This document shows positions 1-8,587 of a DNA stretch of 57,091 nucleotides, piece by piece (position 1 is the first letter of the stretch; every line of letters begins with the position of its first letter). Source of the DNA: Leucobacter sp. 7(1) (GTDB taxonomy: Bacteria; Actinomycetota; Actinomycetes; Actinomycetales; Microbacteriaceae); assembly GCF_900163635.1 (NCBI RefSeq), contig NZ_FUID01000028.1, forward strand, positions 1 to 57,091, written 5' to 3'. A program made the position numbers and the translations under genes. The notes beneath the pieces were generated by a model, which was not told the DNA's origin, ran no database searches, and saw nothing but the letters and a program-made list of their open reading frames with translations.

Positions 1-230
1 GAGGTTCTCGTGATTTCAACCAGGCTCGCCGCTACCAACGTCCTGGCCGGGTACACCTAGCGCGCTCGTTCATTCCGATGCTGCAGAGCATTTCTCGGAG
101 GGTGTTTGGAGATCAGTGTACGATCGAGGCCGAGTGGGGTGGGGCAGACCGTTTGTGAGAGGCGCCTCGCCTTACCAGGTATTCCAACGCGCAGGTGCCT
201 GAAGCGAAGTGCATAGCGCTGGGAGGCATC
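1..230. other. Left-edge stretch without a callable gene
   Basis: Frame 3 is open from base 3 to a stop at 156-158 (51 codons) and frame 1 is open to a stop at 58-60. Either could be the 3' end of a gene that begins outside the window, but neither tail has a recognisable domain. The last 10 bases hold the ribosome binding site (GGGAGG) of the next gene. Confidence 0.3.
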
Positions 231-482
231 ATGTCCGAAACTCGAACCCACGCCGAGACTGGCAAGCGGATGATGGTGTGGGCGGTGATCGTGTTCGGCG
301 TCGGCCTGCTATCCGGCTTCGGATCCACCGAGGTGTTGATTGCGTTGAACCCGAGTACGCCTCTGCTGAGTGCGTTGGTGGCGACGCTCAGTCGTGTCAT
401 TCTCTACTTCGGAATGCCACTCGCGGCAAGTCTGCTTGTTGGAGGAATGCTGCTGCGGCAGCTGGGGAGCCGCAGCGAGTAG
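231..482 (+). CDS. Small two-helix membrane protein
   Basis: An 83-residue protein of unknown function. After a short polar N-terminus, hydrophobic segments at about residues 16-37 and 48-76 predict two membrane helices. The ATG at 231 was chosen over an in-frame ATG at 195 because GGGAGG lies 5-10 bases upstream and the extension is not hydrophobic. The gene stands alone and converges on the holin-family gene. I recognise no family; the hydrophobic pattern and codon use support a real gene. Confidence 0.55.
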   Translation: MSETRTHAETGKRMMVWAVIVFGVGLLSGFGSTEVLIALNPSTPLLSALVATLSRVILYFGMPLAASLLVGGMLLRQLGSRSE

Positions 483-496
483 CCGCCGTCTGCGAA

Positions 497-904
497 CTAC
501 CGCCCGCGCTTCTTCCGGGTGCCGAGCAGGCTGTTCATGAGGCCCGACAGGAGCGACAGCACGAGCGCGGCGAGCACGCCCCACCAGAACCCGCCAACCT
601 GGAGGCCGAAGCCTGCGAGGTCCGAGAGCCACGCGACGATCGCGATCATGATCCCGTTCACGATGAGCCCGAACAGGCCAAACGTGATGATGTAGAGCGG
701 GATCGAGACAAAGCGCACGATCCGGCCCAGCGTGCCGTTGACGAGCCCGAAGACGAGGGCCACGAGCAGCAGGGTGATCAGGTGACCATAGTTGTCGGTC
801 TCGAGGGGCTTGATCCAGACTCCGTGGTCGCCGCTGCCGCCGACAATGAGTGTCGTGAGCCACAGCGCAAACGCGCTAACGAGGATTCGGATGATGGAGC
901 GCAT
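497..904 (-). CDS. Phage holin family (PF04020-like) membrane protein
   Basis: A 135-residue hydrophobic protein with about four predicted membrane helices and a short basic C-terminus (GTRKKRGR). Length, helix pattern and the GTLGRIVRFVSIPLYIITFGL segment fit the small 'phage holin family' (PF04020, YvlD-like) proteins, which are widespread chromosomal proteins despite the name. No lysis genes are nearby, so a prophage origin is not supported. The start is an ATG ending at base 904. A perfect long inverted repeat (928-994) separates it from the next leftward gene, so it probably has its own promoter. Physiological role unknown. Confidence 0.7.
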   Translation of the reverse strand: MRSIIRILVSAFALWLTTLIVGGSGDHGVWIKPLETDNYGHLITLLLVALVFGLVNGTLGRIVRFVSIPLYIITFGLFGLIVNGIMIAIVAWLSDLAGFGLQVGGFWWGVLAALVLSLLSGLMNSLLGTRKKRGR

Positions 905-927
905 GTGTCCATTCTCGCACCCCGAGC

Positions 928-994
928 GGGGGCGGCACCGAAGTCCTGGCCGGGACCCCGCCGGGCTCCAGGCCAGGACTTCGGTGCCGCCCCC
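928..994. terminator. Perfect 24-bp inverted repeat, likely terminator
   Basis: Arms at 928-951 and 971-994 are exact reverse complements (24 bp) around a 19-base loop. It lies just downstream of the leftward hydrolase gene that ends at 1002 and just upstream of the holin-family gene, so it probably terminates the hydrolase transcript. There is no clear T-run, and the stem is unusually long for an intrinsic terminator. Confidence 0.6.
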
Positions 995-1001
995 GGGCGA
1001 G

Positions 1002-1949
1002 CTACCCCAACACCGCCGAGATCGCTGCCGCTACGGCCGGGGCTTGCTGGTGGTGGAGGTAGTGGTCTCCGGGAAGCAGTTGCACCGCGCCGTTCGTCAC
1101 CTGCGCGGCCTGTTCCTCGTGCAGCGTCTGCCACCCGGCGACCTCGCCGTCGTCGCCCTCCGCAACGATGAGGCGCACCGGGAGGTCCGCGGGGAATCGG
1201 AGCCCCGCCGCGTCGGCGAAGTTCTGCCCGGTAAGTTCCGCCTCGCTCACGAACGCGTTCGTGATTCCGTTTCGGAGGGTGAGGATCCGGTTCTGCTCGC
1301 GCTGCTCGACCGAGTAGGGCAGGCCCTCGAGCGGGTCCGGACCTGCAGCGTCGAGCTGGCGCAGGAGGCCGAGCGTCTTCATGCCGCGGAGCATTCCGAC
1401 CGGGAGTGCGTCATCGGCGCCTGGCTGAGTCGGGACACTGCTGTCGATACCGATGAACGCGGTGACCTCGTCCGGGTAGGCGTTGGCGTAGACGAGGGAG
1501 TAGACGCCGGAAATTGAGTGCGCGGCCAGTGCGTAGCGGGTGATCCCAAGCTCGGACAGCGCGGCGTGCACCTCGCGCACGTAGTTGTCGCTCGTGCGGG
1601 GCACGTCGGTATCGTCACTGAGGCCTGAGCCGAACGGCTCGATGACCACAACGCGATAGCTGTCCTCGAGTTCCGCGATCAGCGGTTCGAAGTCGATCCC
1701 CGGGGCCGCGGTCCCGAAGCCGGGGAGGAGCACAACAGTCTGTTCGTGGTCGCCTCGCACGAGGACATTCATCTGCTTTCCGTCGACGGTGACCGATTCA
1801 CCGTAGGGGATGATCTGGGCGGCCTCGCGTGAGCTTGCAATCGCATTGCCGACGGTGGTGCCCGCGAGTGTGAGCGCGATGGCGCTCACGATCACGATGA
1901 GGGTGCGGATGATGATCTTTCCTGCGGTGCGCACGGGTGCTCCTGACAC
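1002..1949 (-). CDS. Membrane-anchored alpha/beta hydrolase
   Basis: A 315-residue alpha/beta hydrolase-fold protein. Residues about 11-35 form a hydrophobic N-terminal signal anchor, so the catalytic domain is probably outside the membrane. The nucleophile elbow is AHSISG with Ser145, an Ala replacing the first Gly of GxSxG. The oxyanion region is LPGFG near residue 75 and the likely catalytic His is in GDHYLHH near residue 297. The start is GTG at 1949. Substrate cannot be read from the sequence; esterase or lipase-like activity is plausible. It diverges from the 2-oxo acid dehydrogenase operon. Confidence 0.8.
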   Translation of the reverse strand: MSGAPVRTAGKIIIRTLIVIVSAIALTLAGTTVGNAIASSREAAQIIPYGESVTVDGKQMNVLVRGDHEQTVVLLPGFGTAAPGIDFEPLIAELEDSYRVVVIEPFGSGLSDDTDVPRTSDNYVREVHAALSELGITRYALAAHSISGVYSLVYANAYPDEVTAFIGIDSSVPTQPGADDALPVGMLRGMKTLGLLRQLDAAGPDPLEGLPYSVEQREQNRILTLRNGITNAFVSEAELTGQNFADAAGLRFPADLPVRLIVAEGDDGEVAGWQTLHEEQAAQVTNGAVQLLPGDHYLHHQQAPAVAAAISAVLG

Positions 1950-2007
1950 GGTTCGCGACGCCGGATGTAGCGTCCCCCTCAGGCTCTCGTGACGCGCATG
2001 ATCTGCA

Positions 2008-2046
2008 CAGTGTCACAGTGTCATCGATCGGTATGACGTGTGTCAC
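2008..2046. promoter_or_regulatory. Tandem CAGTGTCA repeats in a divergent promoter region
   Basis: The octamer CAGTGTCA occurs twice head to tail at 2008-2023, followed by a GTCAT-N8-ATGAC inverted repeat (about 2019-2036) and another GTGTCAC. This lies between the divergent hydrolase and aminotransferase genes and looks like a regulator binding region. The regulator is unknown. Confidence 0.45.
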
Positions 2047-2130
2047 GGGTTCCCGATGCAGGCTGAGAGTGTGCGGCGCACCGCCGACTGTATCCCCGCC
2101 AAGAAATACCCCCTCGATACACTGGGACTC

Positions 2131-3240
2131 ATGAGTGACAACGCCCCGACGCCGGTCCAGATCCGCGCCGACGTGCTCGCCACACCCGCGTATCGGCAGG
2201 GTGCAACACCCACGAAGGCGGGCTTCAAGCTCTCCAGCAACGAGAATCCGTTCCCGCCGCTGCCCGGCGTGCTCGAGGCGATCACGGCCCGCAGCGAGGT
2301 GAATCGCTACGCTGCCGCCGCGATGCCCGAGCTGCGTGCCCAGATTGGGGCCGCGTTCGGCGTCGCGGGCGATCACGTACACCTCGCCGCCGGATCCGTC
2401 GCGATCCTGTACCAGTTGGTGCACGCCGCGGCCGGTGCGGGAGACGAATACCTGTACGCGTGGCCCAGTTTCGAGGCCTACCCCGCTCTCGGGCTCGCTT
2501 CGGGCGCCACGCCCGTGGGTGTCCCGCTGACGGCGACGGCCGAGCACGACCTGGACGCGATGGCTGCCGCGATCACGGAGCGCACCCGCGTGATCCTCCT
2601 GTGCACCCCGAACAACCCCACCGGTCCGGCGCTGCGCCGCGCAGACTTCGACAGCTTCATGGCGCGCGTCCCGGCGCACACGCTCGTGGTGCTCGACGAG
2701 GCCTACCGTGAGTTCGTCACGGATCCCGCCGCGGTGCGCGGTGAGGAGGTGCTCGCTGAGTACCCGAACCTCGTGGTGTTGCGCACGTTTTCGAAGGCGT
2801 ACGGGCTCGCGGCGCTGCGCATCGGGTACGGCGTGGGGGATCCCGCGATCTTCCGCGCCGCCGCGAGCGTCTCGATCCCGCTGTCCGTGACGGGCATCGC
2901 CGAGAGCGCCGCGCGTGCCGCGCTCGCCCCGGAGGCGCGTGCTGTGCTCGCCGAGCAGGTCGCCACGCTCGTGGAGCGGCGTGACCGACTGAGCGCTGCC
3001 TTGCGCGAGTTGGGGATCGACGTCCCGGACGCGCAGGGCAACTACGTGTGGATCCCCGAGCGGGCTTCGGGCGGTGTCCCGGACGCGCTCGCGCTCGCCG
3101 CAGCCTTCGCCGCCGAGGGCACGCTGGTGCGCCCGTTTGCGGGATCCGGCGTCCGAATTTCAGTCGGTGAGGAAGAGAGCCTCACCGTCATCATTGACAT
3201 CGTGCGAGACCACCTCGCGCAGCTGGGAGGAGCCGCGTGA
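2131..3240 (+). CDS. HisC-like class I/II aminotransferase
   Basis: A 369-residue PLP-dependent aminotransferase of the histidinol-phosphate/aromatic type. Visible motifs are SSNENPFPP at the N-terminus, NNPTG, VLDEAY and FSKAYGLAALRIGYG, with Lys222 as the PLP lysine. It overlaps the E1 alpha gene by 4 bases (GTGA), and there are no other histidine genes here. It therefore more likely supplies 2-oxo acids from branched-chain or aromatic amino acids than acts in histidine synthesis (inference). The ATG at 2131 is preferred over an upstream in-frame start because TACACT at 2118-2123 resembles a -10 box 7 bases before it, which suggests a leaderless mRNA. Confidence 0.85.
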   Translation: MSDNAPTPVQIRADVLATPAYRQGATPTKAGFKLSSNENPFPPLPGVLEAITARSEVNRYAAAAMPELRAQIGAAFGVAGDHVHLAAGSVAILYQLVHAAAGAGDEYLYAWPSFEAYPALGLASGATPVGVPLTATAEHDLDAMAAAITERTRVILLCTPNNPTGPALRRADFDSFMARVPAHTLVVLDEAYREFVTDPAAVRGEEVLAEYPNLVVLRTFSKAYGLAALRIGYGVGDPAIFRAAASVSIPLSVTGIAESAARAALAPEARAVLAEQVATLVERRDRLSAALRELGIDVPDAQGNYVWIPERASGGVPDALALAAAFAAEGTLVRPFAGSGVRISVGEEESLTVIIDIVRDHLAQLGGAA

Positions 3241-4421
3241 CGCAGTCCGCACTCACCATTGACCTGCAGGATCCCGAACCGATTCGCTTTCTCGACGACG
3301 CGGGCAACTACGCGCCGTCGGCAACCGCGGCAGAGTATGCGGAGGAGCTCGAGGGTGTCGGCGTCGCCGAGTTCCAGCAGTGGTACCGGGACATGGTCTC
3401 CACCCGCGCCTTTGACGTTGAGTGCACGCACCTGCAGCGGCAGGGCCAGCTTGCGCTCTGGGTGCCGAGCATTGGTCAGGAGGGCTGCCAGGCGGGTATC
3501 GGCCGTGCAGCTGAACCGCAGGATCACATCTTCCCGGCGTACCGGGAGCACACGATCGCGCACATTCGCGGCGTGCCCCGTGTGCAGCTTGCCGCGCAGT
3601 TCCGCGGCCTGACGCACGGCGGCTGGGACGTGACTGATCCGGCGCACGGGAATTTCCACCTGTACAGCCTGGTCCTTGGCACCCAGACGCAGCATGCCAC
3701 GGGCTATGCGCTGGGCCAGGTGCTTGACGCCAAGCGGGCCGCCGCGGACACCGCGCTCGACGCGGGCGAAGCGGGCACTGCGACCGGGGATGCCACGCTT
3801 GTGTTCTACGGCGACGGCACCACGAGCCAGGGCGACGCGAACGAGTCGATGATCTTCGCCGCGAGCTACCAGACCCCCGAGGTGTTTGTTGTTCAGAACA
3901 ACCGGTGGGCGATCTCGGTGCCGGTGGCGCGCCAGTCGCGCACCCCGCTGTACCGCCGCGCGCTCGGTTTCGGGATCCGCGCCGTGCAGATCGACGGCAA
4001 CGACCCGCTCGCCGCGTACGCTGTGGCTCGCCGCTTCCTCACGTTGGCCCGCACGGGCCACGGCCCCGGCTACATCGAGGCGCTGACGTACCGGATTGGC
4101 GCGCACACCACCAGTGACGACCCCACGCGCTACCGCGAAGAAGAAGAACTAGCGCACTGGGAAGCGCGGGATCCGGTGGTCCGGCTCGAAGCGCACCTTC
4201 GGTCTTTGGGCGTCACGGATGAGTTTTTCGCCGAGGTCCGCGAGACGGCCGACCGGGACGCGAAGATCGCGCGCGACGCGATCCTGCAGCTGCCGCCGCC
4301 CGAGCCCGACTCGATGTTTGCGCACGTCTACTCCGAGGAGCACCCCCGGATCGAGGAGCAGCGCGCCTGGCTGGCACGCTACGAGGCATCATTCACCGAT
4401 CAGGAAGGAGCGGGCGCATGA
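3237..4421 (+). CDS. 2-oxo acid dehydrogenase E1 component, alpha subunit
   Basis: A 394-residue thiamine-diphosphate enzyme that decarboxylates 2-oxo acids and, with E1 beta, transfers the acyl group to lipoyl-E2. The ThDP motif begins at GDG (192-194) and ends at NN (221-222), the usual spacing. The segment RTPLYRRALGFGIRAVQIDGND and the conserved YRIGAHTTSDD region fit branched-chain/pyruvate E1 alpha. The start is GTG at 3237 inside the aminotransferase stop, and the end overlaps E1 beta by ATGA. Substrate (branched-chain, pyruvate or aromatic-derived 2-oxo acid) is not fixed by sequence, but the coupled aminotransferase favours amino-acid-derived acids. Confidence 0.9.
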   Translation: MTQSALTIDLQDPEPIRFLDDAGNYAPSATAAEYAEELEGVGVAEFQQWYRDMVSTRAFDVECTHLQRQGQLALWVPSIGQEGCQAGIGRAAEPQDHIFPAYREHTIAHIRGVPRVQLAAQFRGLTHGGWDVTDPAHGNFHLYSLVLGTQTQHATGYALGQVLDAKRAAADTALDAGEAGTATGDATLVFYGDGTTSQGDANESMIFAASYQTPEVFVVQNNRWAISVPVARQSRTPLYRRALGFGIRAVQIDGNDPLAAYAVARRFLTLARTGHGPGYIEALTYRIGAHTTSDDPTRYREEEELAHWEARDPVVRLEAHLRSLGVTDEFFAEVRETADRDAKIARDAILQLPPPEPDSMFAHVYSEEHPRIEEQRAWLARYEASFTDQEGAGA

Positions 4422-5419
4422 GCACCGTCACTACGCTGAGCGAGCCCACCACGCTCCCGATTGCGCGCGCCATCAACGAGGGCCTGCGCGCCGCGATGGC
4501 CGCTGACGACCGCGTTCTGCTCATGGGCGAGGACATCGGCCCCCTGGGTGGCGTGTTCCGCGTCACCGACAAGCTGCAGGCCGACTTCGGCTCAGCCCGG
4601 GTGCTGGACACCCCCCTCGCCGAGGCCGGCATTGTCGGCAGCGCGATTGGCCTCGCCATGCGCGGTTACCGTCCCGTGTGTGAGATCCAGTTCGAGGGCT
4701 TCATCTTCCCCGCCTTCAACCAGATCGTGACGCAGCTCGCAAAGCTGACAAACCGACACGACGGCGCCATCTCGATGCCCGTCGTGATCCGGGTGCCCTA
4801 CGGCGGGCACATCGGTGCTGTGGAGCACCACCAGGAGAGCCCGGAAGCGTACTTCGCGCACACCCCCGGCCTGCGCGTGGTGGCCCCGTCGACCCCGAAC
4901 GATGCGTACTGGATGATCCAGCAGGCCATTCAGTCGCCGGATCCTGTGCTGTTCTTCGAGCCGAAGGCGAAGTACTGGCAGAAGGGTGAGGTCGATCCGA
5001 CAACGCCGCTCGCGCGTCTCCACGAGACGCGCATCGCCCGCACCGGCACCGACTGCACTGTCGTGGGCCACGGCGCAATGGTGACGACGCTGCTGCAGGC
5101 CGCTGAGGTGGCACAGTCCGAGGGGACAAGCCTTGAGGTTGTGGATCTGCGCAGCCTGTCGCCCATCGACTACGCCCCGCTTATCGCGTCCGTGCGCAAG
5201 ACCGGTCGCCTTGTGGTGGCGCAGGAGGCGCAGGGTGGTGTGAGTCTCGGCAGCGAGATTGCGGCGACCGTCACCGAGCACGCGTTTACCGCGCTCCAGT
5301 CGCCCGTCCTTCGGGTATCGGGCTACGACGTCCCGTTCCCCCCGGCGCACCTCGAGGGGCTGTATCTCCCGGATGCGGACCGCGTGCTCGAGGCCGTTGA
5401 CCGTACACTCAAGTATTAA
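4418..5419 (+). CDS. 2-oxo acid dehydrogenase E1 component, beta subunit
   Basis: A 333-residue transketolase-like beta subunit that forms the E1 heterotetramer with the upstream gene. Family landmarks are GEDIGPLGGVFRVTDKL near residue 38, DTPLAEAGIVGSAIGLAMRG, the RVPYGGHIGAVEHHQESPEAYF segment and VVDLRSLSPID in the C-terminal domain. It starts in the ATGA overlap with E1 alpha, which suggests coupled translation and equal stoichiometry. An 18-base gap containing GGAGG leads to E2. Confidence 0.92.
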   Translation: MSTVTTLSEPTTLPIARAINEGLRAAMAADDRVLLMGEDIGPLGGVFRVTDKLQADFGSARVLDTPLAEAGIVGSAIGLAMRGYRPVCEIQFEGFIFPAFNQIVTQLAKLTNRHDGAISMPVVIRVPYGGHIGAVEHHQESPEAYFAHTPGLRVVAPSTPNDAYWMIQQAIQSPDPVLFFEPKAKYWQKGEVDPTTPLARLHETRIARTGTDCTVVGHGAMVTTLLQAAEVAQSEGTSLEVVDLRSLSPIDYAPLIASVRKTGRLVVAQEAQGGVSLGSEIAATVTEHAFTALQSPVLRVSGYDVPFPPAHLEGLYLPDADRVLEAVDRTLKY

Positions 5420-5437
5420 CTCGACGGAGGAGCCGCA

Positions 5438-6790
5438 ATGAGTGAAATGTCCTTTCCGCTGCCCGACGTCGGCGAGGGTCTGACCGAGGCCGAGATCGTG
5501 TCCTGGAATGTCGCCCCGGGCGATCAGGTCGCGCTGAATCAGGTGATCTGCGAGATCGAAACTGCGAAGTCCGTCGTGGAACTGCCGTCCCCGTTTGTCG
5601 GGACCGTCACCGAGCTGCTCGCGGCGCCGGGTGAGACGGTGCCGGTCGGCACGCCGATCATGCGTGTCACTACCGATGCCGCGGATGCCGCGGGTGCCGG
5701 ATCCGCCGATCCGGCACCCGCAGCCCCGGCGCCTGAGCTGGTGTCCGAGGCTCGCGATATCGCGGCCGATGCGGCCGCGAGCGTGGAGCATGAGGAGCCC
5801 GCCGGGGCGGTGCTCGTGGGGTACGGCACGACAGGCACCGCGAAGTCGCGCCGGCGCCGCGGTGGGGAGCCGTTGCTGCCCACCGCTGGCGGCGTGCCCG
5901 CAGCGGTCGCCGCGTCGGGTACGAGCGCGGGTGCGGTGCTCGCAAAGCCGCCGATCCGCAAGTTCGCGAAGGATCTGGGCATCTCGCTCTCCGAGGTCGA
6001 GGGCACCGGCCCCTCGGGCGAGGTGCTGCGCTCCGATGTTGAGCGCCACGTGTCGCAGTCGCGGGTGTTCCGCAACCTCGAGACGCCTGAGCCGTCTGCG
6101 GTACGTGAGGAGCGTATCCCGTTGAAGGGCATGCGCAAGCAGATCGCCAAGGCGATGGTGACGAGCGCGTTCGAAGCACCGCACGTGGGCGTGTTCACCG
6201 ACGTGGACGCCACCCGCACGATGGAGTTTGTCAAGCGCCTCAAGACGTCCTCCGATTTCGCCGGGGTCCGGGTCTCTCCGCTCCTGATTTTCGCGAAGGC
6301 GATGCTGTGGGCGATCCGGCGCAACCCGGAAATCAACTCGACTTTCACCGAGACCGAGATCATCCGTCATAACTTCGTGAATCTCGGGATCGCGGCGGCC
6401 ACGCCCCGTGGCCTCGTGGTGCCGAACATCAAGGAGGCGCAGGATCTCAGCCTGCTCGAGCTCGCGAAGGCGATCGAGCAACTGACCTTCACGGCGCGCG
6501 ATGGGCGCACCCAGCCCGCCGAGATGGCACACGGAACGATCACGATCACCAACATTGGCGTGTTTGGCATGGACTTCGGGACGCCGATCCTGAATCCGGG
6601 CGAGTGCGCGATCATGGCGATGGGCACGATCCGCGAAAAGCCGTGGGTTGTGGACGGCGAGGTGCGTCCGCGCATGGTGACGACCGTGGGCGGATCCTTC
6701 GACCACCGCATCGTTGACGGCGACGTAATCTCACGCTTCGTCGCGGACGTGGCCTCCGTGCTTGAGGAACCCGCGCTGCTGCTCGACTGA
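5438..6790 (+). CDS. Dihydrolipoamide acyltransferase (E2)
   Basis: A 450-residue E2 core protein of the dehydrogenase complex. Order of domains: an N-terminal lipoyl domain (about 1-80) with the lipoylated Lys44 in [10 protein letters not shown]; an Ala/Pro linker; a peripheral subunit-binding domain at about 167-205 ([21 protein letters not shown]); and the catalytic acyltransferase domain with the DHRIVDG signature near the C-terminus. CGGAGGAGCCGC just before the ATG is a strong ribosome binding site. Only one lipoyl domain is present. No E3 (dihydrolipoamide dehydrogenase) gene is in the window, so it must be supplied elsewhere. Confidence 0.93.
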   Translation: MSEMSFPLPDVGEGLTEAEIVSWNVAPGDQVALNQVICEIETAKSVVELPSPFVGTVTELLAAPGETVPVGTPIMRVTTDAADAAGAGSADPAPAAPAPELVSEARDIAADAAASVEHEEPAGAVLVGYGTTGTAKSRRRRGGEPLLPTAGGVPAAVAASGTSAGAVLAKPPIRKFAKDLGISLSEVEGTGPSGEVLRSDVERHVSQSRVFRNLETPEPSAVREERIPLKGMRKQIAKAMVTSAFEAPHVGVFTDVDATRTMEFVKRLKTSSDFAGVRVSPLLIFAKAMLWAIRRNPEINSTFTETEIIRHNFVNLGIAAATPRGLVVPNIKEAQDLSLLELAKAIEQLTFTARDGRTQPAEMAHGTITITNIGVFGMDFGTPILNPGECAIMAMGTIREKPWVVDGEVRPRMVTTVGGSFDHRIVDGDVISRFVADVASVLEEPALLLD

Positions 6791-6806
6791 TCGGCGAGGG
6801 AAGTAC

Positions 6807-7166
6807 ATGGCTGAGCCGTTGGGGCGGGACAATCGGCCCGGTCCTGATCCAACACCCGCGCCGCCTGCCAAGAGGTCGATGACCCGGCGAGGAATGTGGG
6901 CCGCGTGGTGCGTGGCGATTCCCTATGCCGCCCTGATGGTGTGTTGGGTGGCGCTCGCCGTCACCGGCGGAGACACGGGCTATTCGTGGCTCATGTGGCT
7001 GTACGGGATGTGGCTCGCCTGCCTCGTATGTGTGCCGCTCGCCGGCGTGGGTGCCGCGCTCGGCGCAGCCGAGGGCTCTCGGGTCACCAAGATTTGGGGC
7101 ATCGTCGCGGTGGTGCTGTGTCTGCCGGGTTTCTTCCTATCGTTCACGTTGCTGGGCGCCCTGTAG
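6807..7166 (+). CDS. Small three-helix membrane protein
   Basis: A 119-residue protein with a Pro-rich cytosolic N-terminus (about 1-27) followed by three predicted membrane helices (about 30-53, 60-83, 93-117). It begins 16 bases after E2 and is probably cotranscribed. The ATG at 6807, preceded by GAGGGAAGT, was chosen over an upstream in-frame start that would overlap the E2 coding region. No family recognised. It converges on the CDF gene with only 7 bases between stops. Confidence 0.6.
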   Translation: MAEPLGRDNRPGPDPTPAPPAKRSMTRRGMWAAWCVAIPYAALMVCWVALAVTGGDTGYSWLMWLYGMWLACLVCVPLAGVGAALGAAEGSRVTKIWGIVAVVLCLPGFFLSFTLLGAL

Positions 7167-7173
7167 CTCGGAA

Positions 7174-8181
7174 CTACGGGTGGGCGCCGGTGTCGCCGTG
7201 GCTTGCTGGCTCGATCTGGATCGTCGAGTGGTCGACATCGAAGTGCTCGTGCAGGCACGCGCGCAGCTCGTCGAGTATGTCGTGATAGCCGCGCTCGTCC
7301 CAGCTTGCGTCCGTCACCGTCACGTGGGCTGAGAACGCGGGGACCCCGGAGGTGATCGTCCAGGCGTGGACATCGTGAACCTCGGTGACACCGGGCACCG
7401 CGAGCATGTGATCGCGGGTGGCGTCGAGGTTGAAGCCCTTTGGGGTGCCCTCAAGGAGTACCGCTGCGACCTCGCGAAGCAGGCTGATTGCGCGCGGGAA
7501 GATGAGGAGCGCAATGCCGATGGAGGCGATCTGATCCACGGTTGTCCATCCCGTGAGCATGATGATGATCGCCGCGACCACCACAGCCACGGAGCCCAGC
7601 AGGTCGCCGAGAACCTCTAAGTAGGCGCCGCGGACGTTGAGACTCTCCTTTTGGCCGGATCGCAGGATTAGGAGCGAGACGAGATTCGCGAGACCGCCAA
7701 AGACCGCGGCCCAGAGCATGATCCCGGACTCGATCTCGACCTCGGTGCCGAAGCGGGCAATAGCCTGCACGAAGATCACGACCGCGATCACGCCCAGCAC
7801 AATGCCGTTGATGAGCGCCGCGAGGATCTCGACGCGGAGGTAGCCGTAGGTGCGTTTCGACGTGGCGGGAAGCGTGGCGATGAGGCTCGCGATCAGCGCG
7901 ATCGCAACCCCGGTCGCGTCGGTGAGCATGTGGCCCGCGTCGGCGAGGAGCGCGAGCGAGTTCGAGATCAGCGCACCCACGACCTGAATGACAAACACGC
8001 TGAGCGTGATCGACAGCACAATGATGAGCCGCTTGCGGTGCTTCCCGGTCGCGGTGCTCGCGCCCTGGAGGCCGTGGTCGTGGGCGTGGCCGCCCGACTC
8101 ATCTCCGGCGCTGGGGCGTGCGGGGTGACCCGCACTGAAGCCGGGCTCGCAATCGGGGTCTTGTTCCACGTGACTCGTCAT
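7174..8181 (-). CDS. Cation diffusion facilitator (Zn/Co/Cd efflux) transporter
   Basis: A 335-residue CDF family transporter that exports divalent metal by proton antiport. The N-terminus carries a His-rich patch (GGHAHDHGLQG). Six membrane helices follow, with the metal-site motifs LLADAGHMLTDATG (helix 2, HxxxD) and the matching TVDQIASIGIALLIF (helix 5). The C-terminal cytosolic domain (about 240-330) carries the EVHDVHAWTITSG segment typical of ZitB/CzcD. The nearby CopZ and zinc uptake genes are consistent with a metal homeostasis region. Zinc is the likeliest substrate by family. Confidence 0.9.
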   Translation of the reverse strand: MTSHVEQDPDCEPGFSAGHPARPSAGDESGGHAHDHGLQGASTATGKHRKRLIIVLSITLSVFVIQVVGALISNSLALLADAGHMLTDATGVAIALIASLIATLPATSKRTYGYLRVEILAALINGIVLGVIAVVIFVQAIARFGTEVEIESGIMLWAAVFGGLANLVSLLILRSGQKESLNVRGAYLEVLGDLLGSVAVVVAAIIIMLTGWTTVDQIASIGIALLIFPRAISLLREVAAVLLEGTPKGFNLDATRDHMLAVPGVTEVHDVHAWTITSGVPAFSAHVTVTDASWDERGYHDILDELRACLHEHFDVDHSTIQIEPASHGDTGAHP

Positions 8182-8249
8182 GTTGCGAACTGTAGCAAGT
8201 GCCTCAGGGGGCGTATACAGCCAGTGGGAAAGTGCCCGATGGCCGTGAC

Positions 8250-8471
8250 CTATACGCGCTCGGCTGAGTAGCCCGCCTCGGTGACGGCGGCGGTGATGGC
8301 CTCATCGCTCACCGTTCCGTCGGTCTCCACGCGCAATGTGCCGGTCTGGGCGCTGACCGTGATCCCGGAGACCCCCGCGAGTTCCTCGAGTTCTTCGCGA
8401 ACGGACATTTCGCAGTGGCCGCAGGTCATGCCGGTGACCTGGAAGTCTGCGGTAGTGGGGGTGGCGCTCAT
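8250..8471 (-). CDS. copZ: CopZ-like heavy-metal chaperone
   Basis: A 73-residue HMA-domain protein with the metal-binding motif GMTCGHC (Cys17, Cys20) at the end of the first strand. Length and fold fit copper chaperones that deliver Cu(I) to P-type ATPases or to the CsoR sensor. The ATG at 8471 was chosen because a longer reading frame runs through the operator at 8504-8520. The gene is monocistronic here; no CopA ATPase or CsoR repressor is in the window. Confidence 0.85.
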   Translation of the reverse strand: MSATPTTADFQVTGMTCGHCEMSVREELEELAGVSGITVSAQTGTLRVETDGTVSDEAITAAVTEAGYSAERV

Positions 8472-8503
8472 GATGCTCCTTGTTCCGGGGATGACAGCAG
8501 TGT

Positions 8504-8520
8504 ATACCCCACTGGGGTAT
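8504..8520. promoter_or_regulatory. CsoR-type copper operator
   Basis: ATACCCCACTGGGGTAT is a near-perfect palindrome 33 bases upstream of the copZ start. The TACCCC/GGGGTA half-sites match the known actinobacterial CsoR operator pattern, so copper-responsive control of copZ is likely. Confidence 0.75.
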
Positions 8521-8587
8521 GTAGCAAACAACCCTTTCCGGGTTGGACGTATTCCCGGGGCGGGGCGGGGTCGGGCGGGGTCGGGTG

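Noticed and set aside
497..904. Prophage remnant, because of the holin-family protein
   Set aside because: The family is chromosomal and common; no other phage gene, integrase or attachment site is nearby.
4592..6706. 704-codon open frame on the minus strand
   Set aside because: It lies fully opposite the E1 beta and E2 genes, whose motifs are unmistakable. Long antisense frames are expected at this GC content, and the product is Arg/His-rich without domains.
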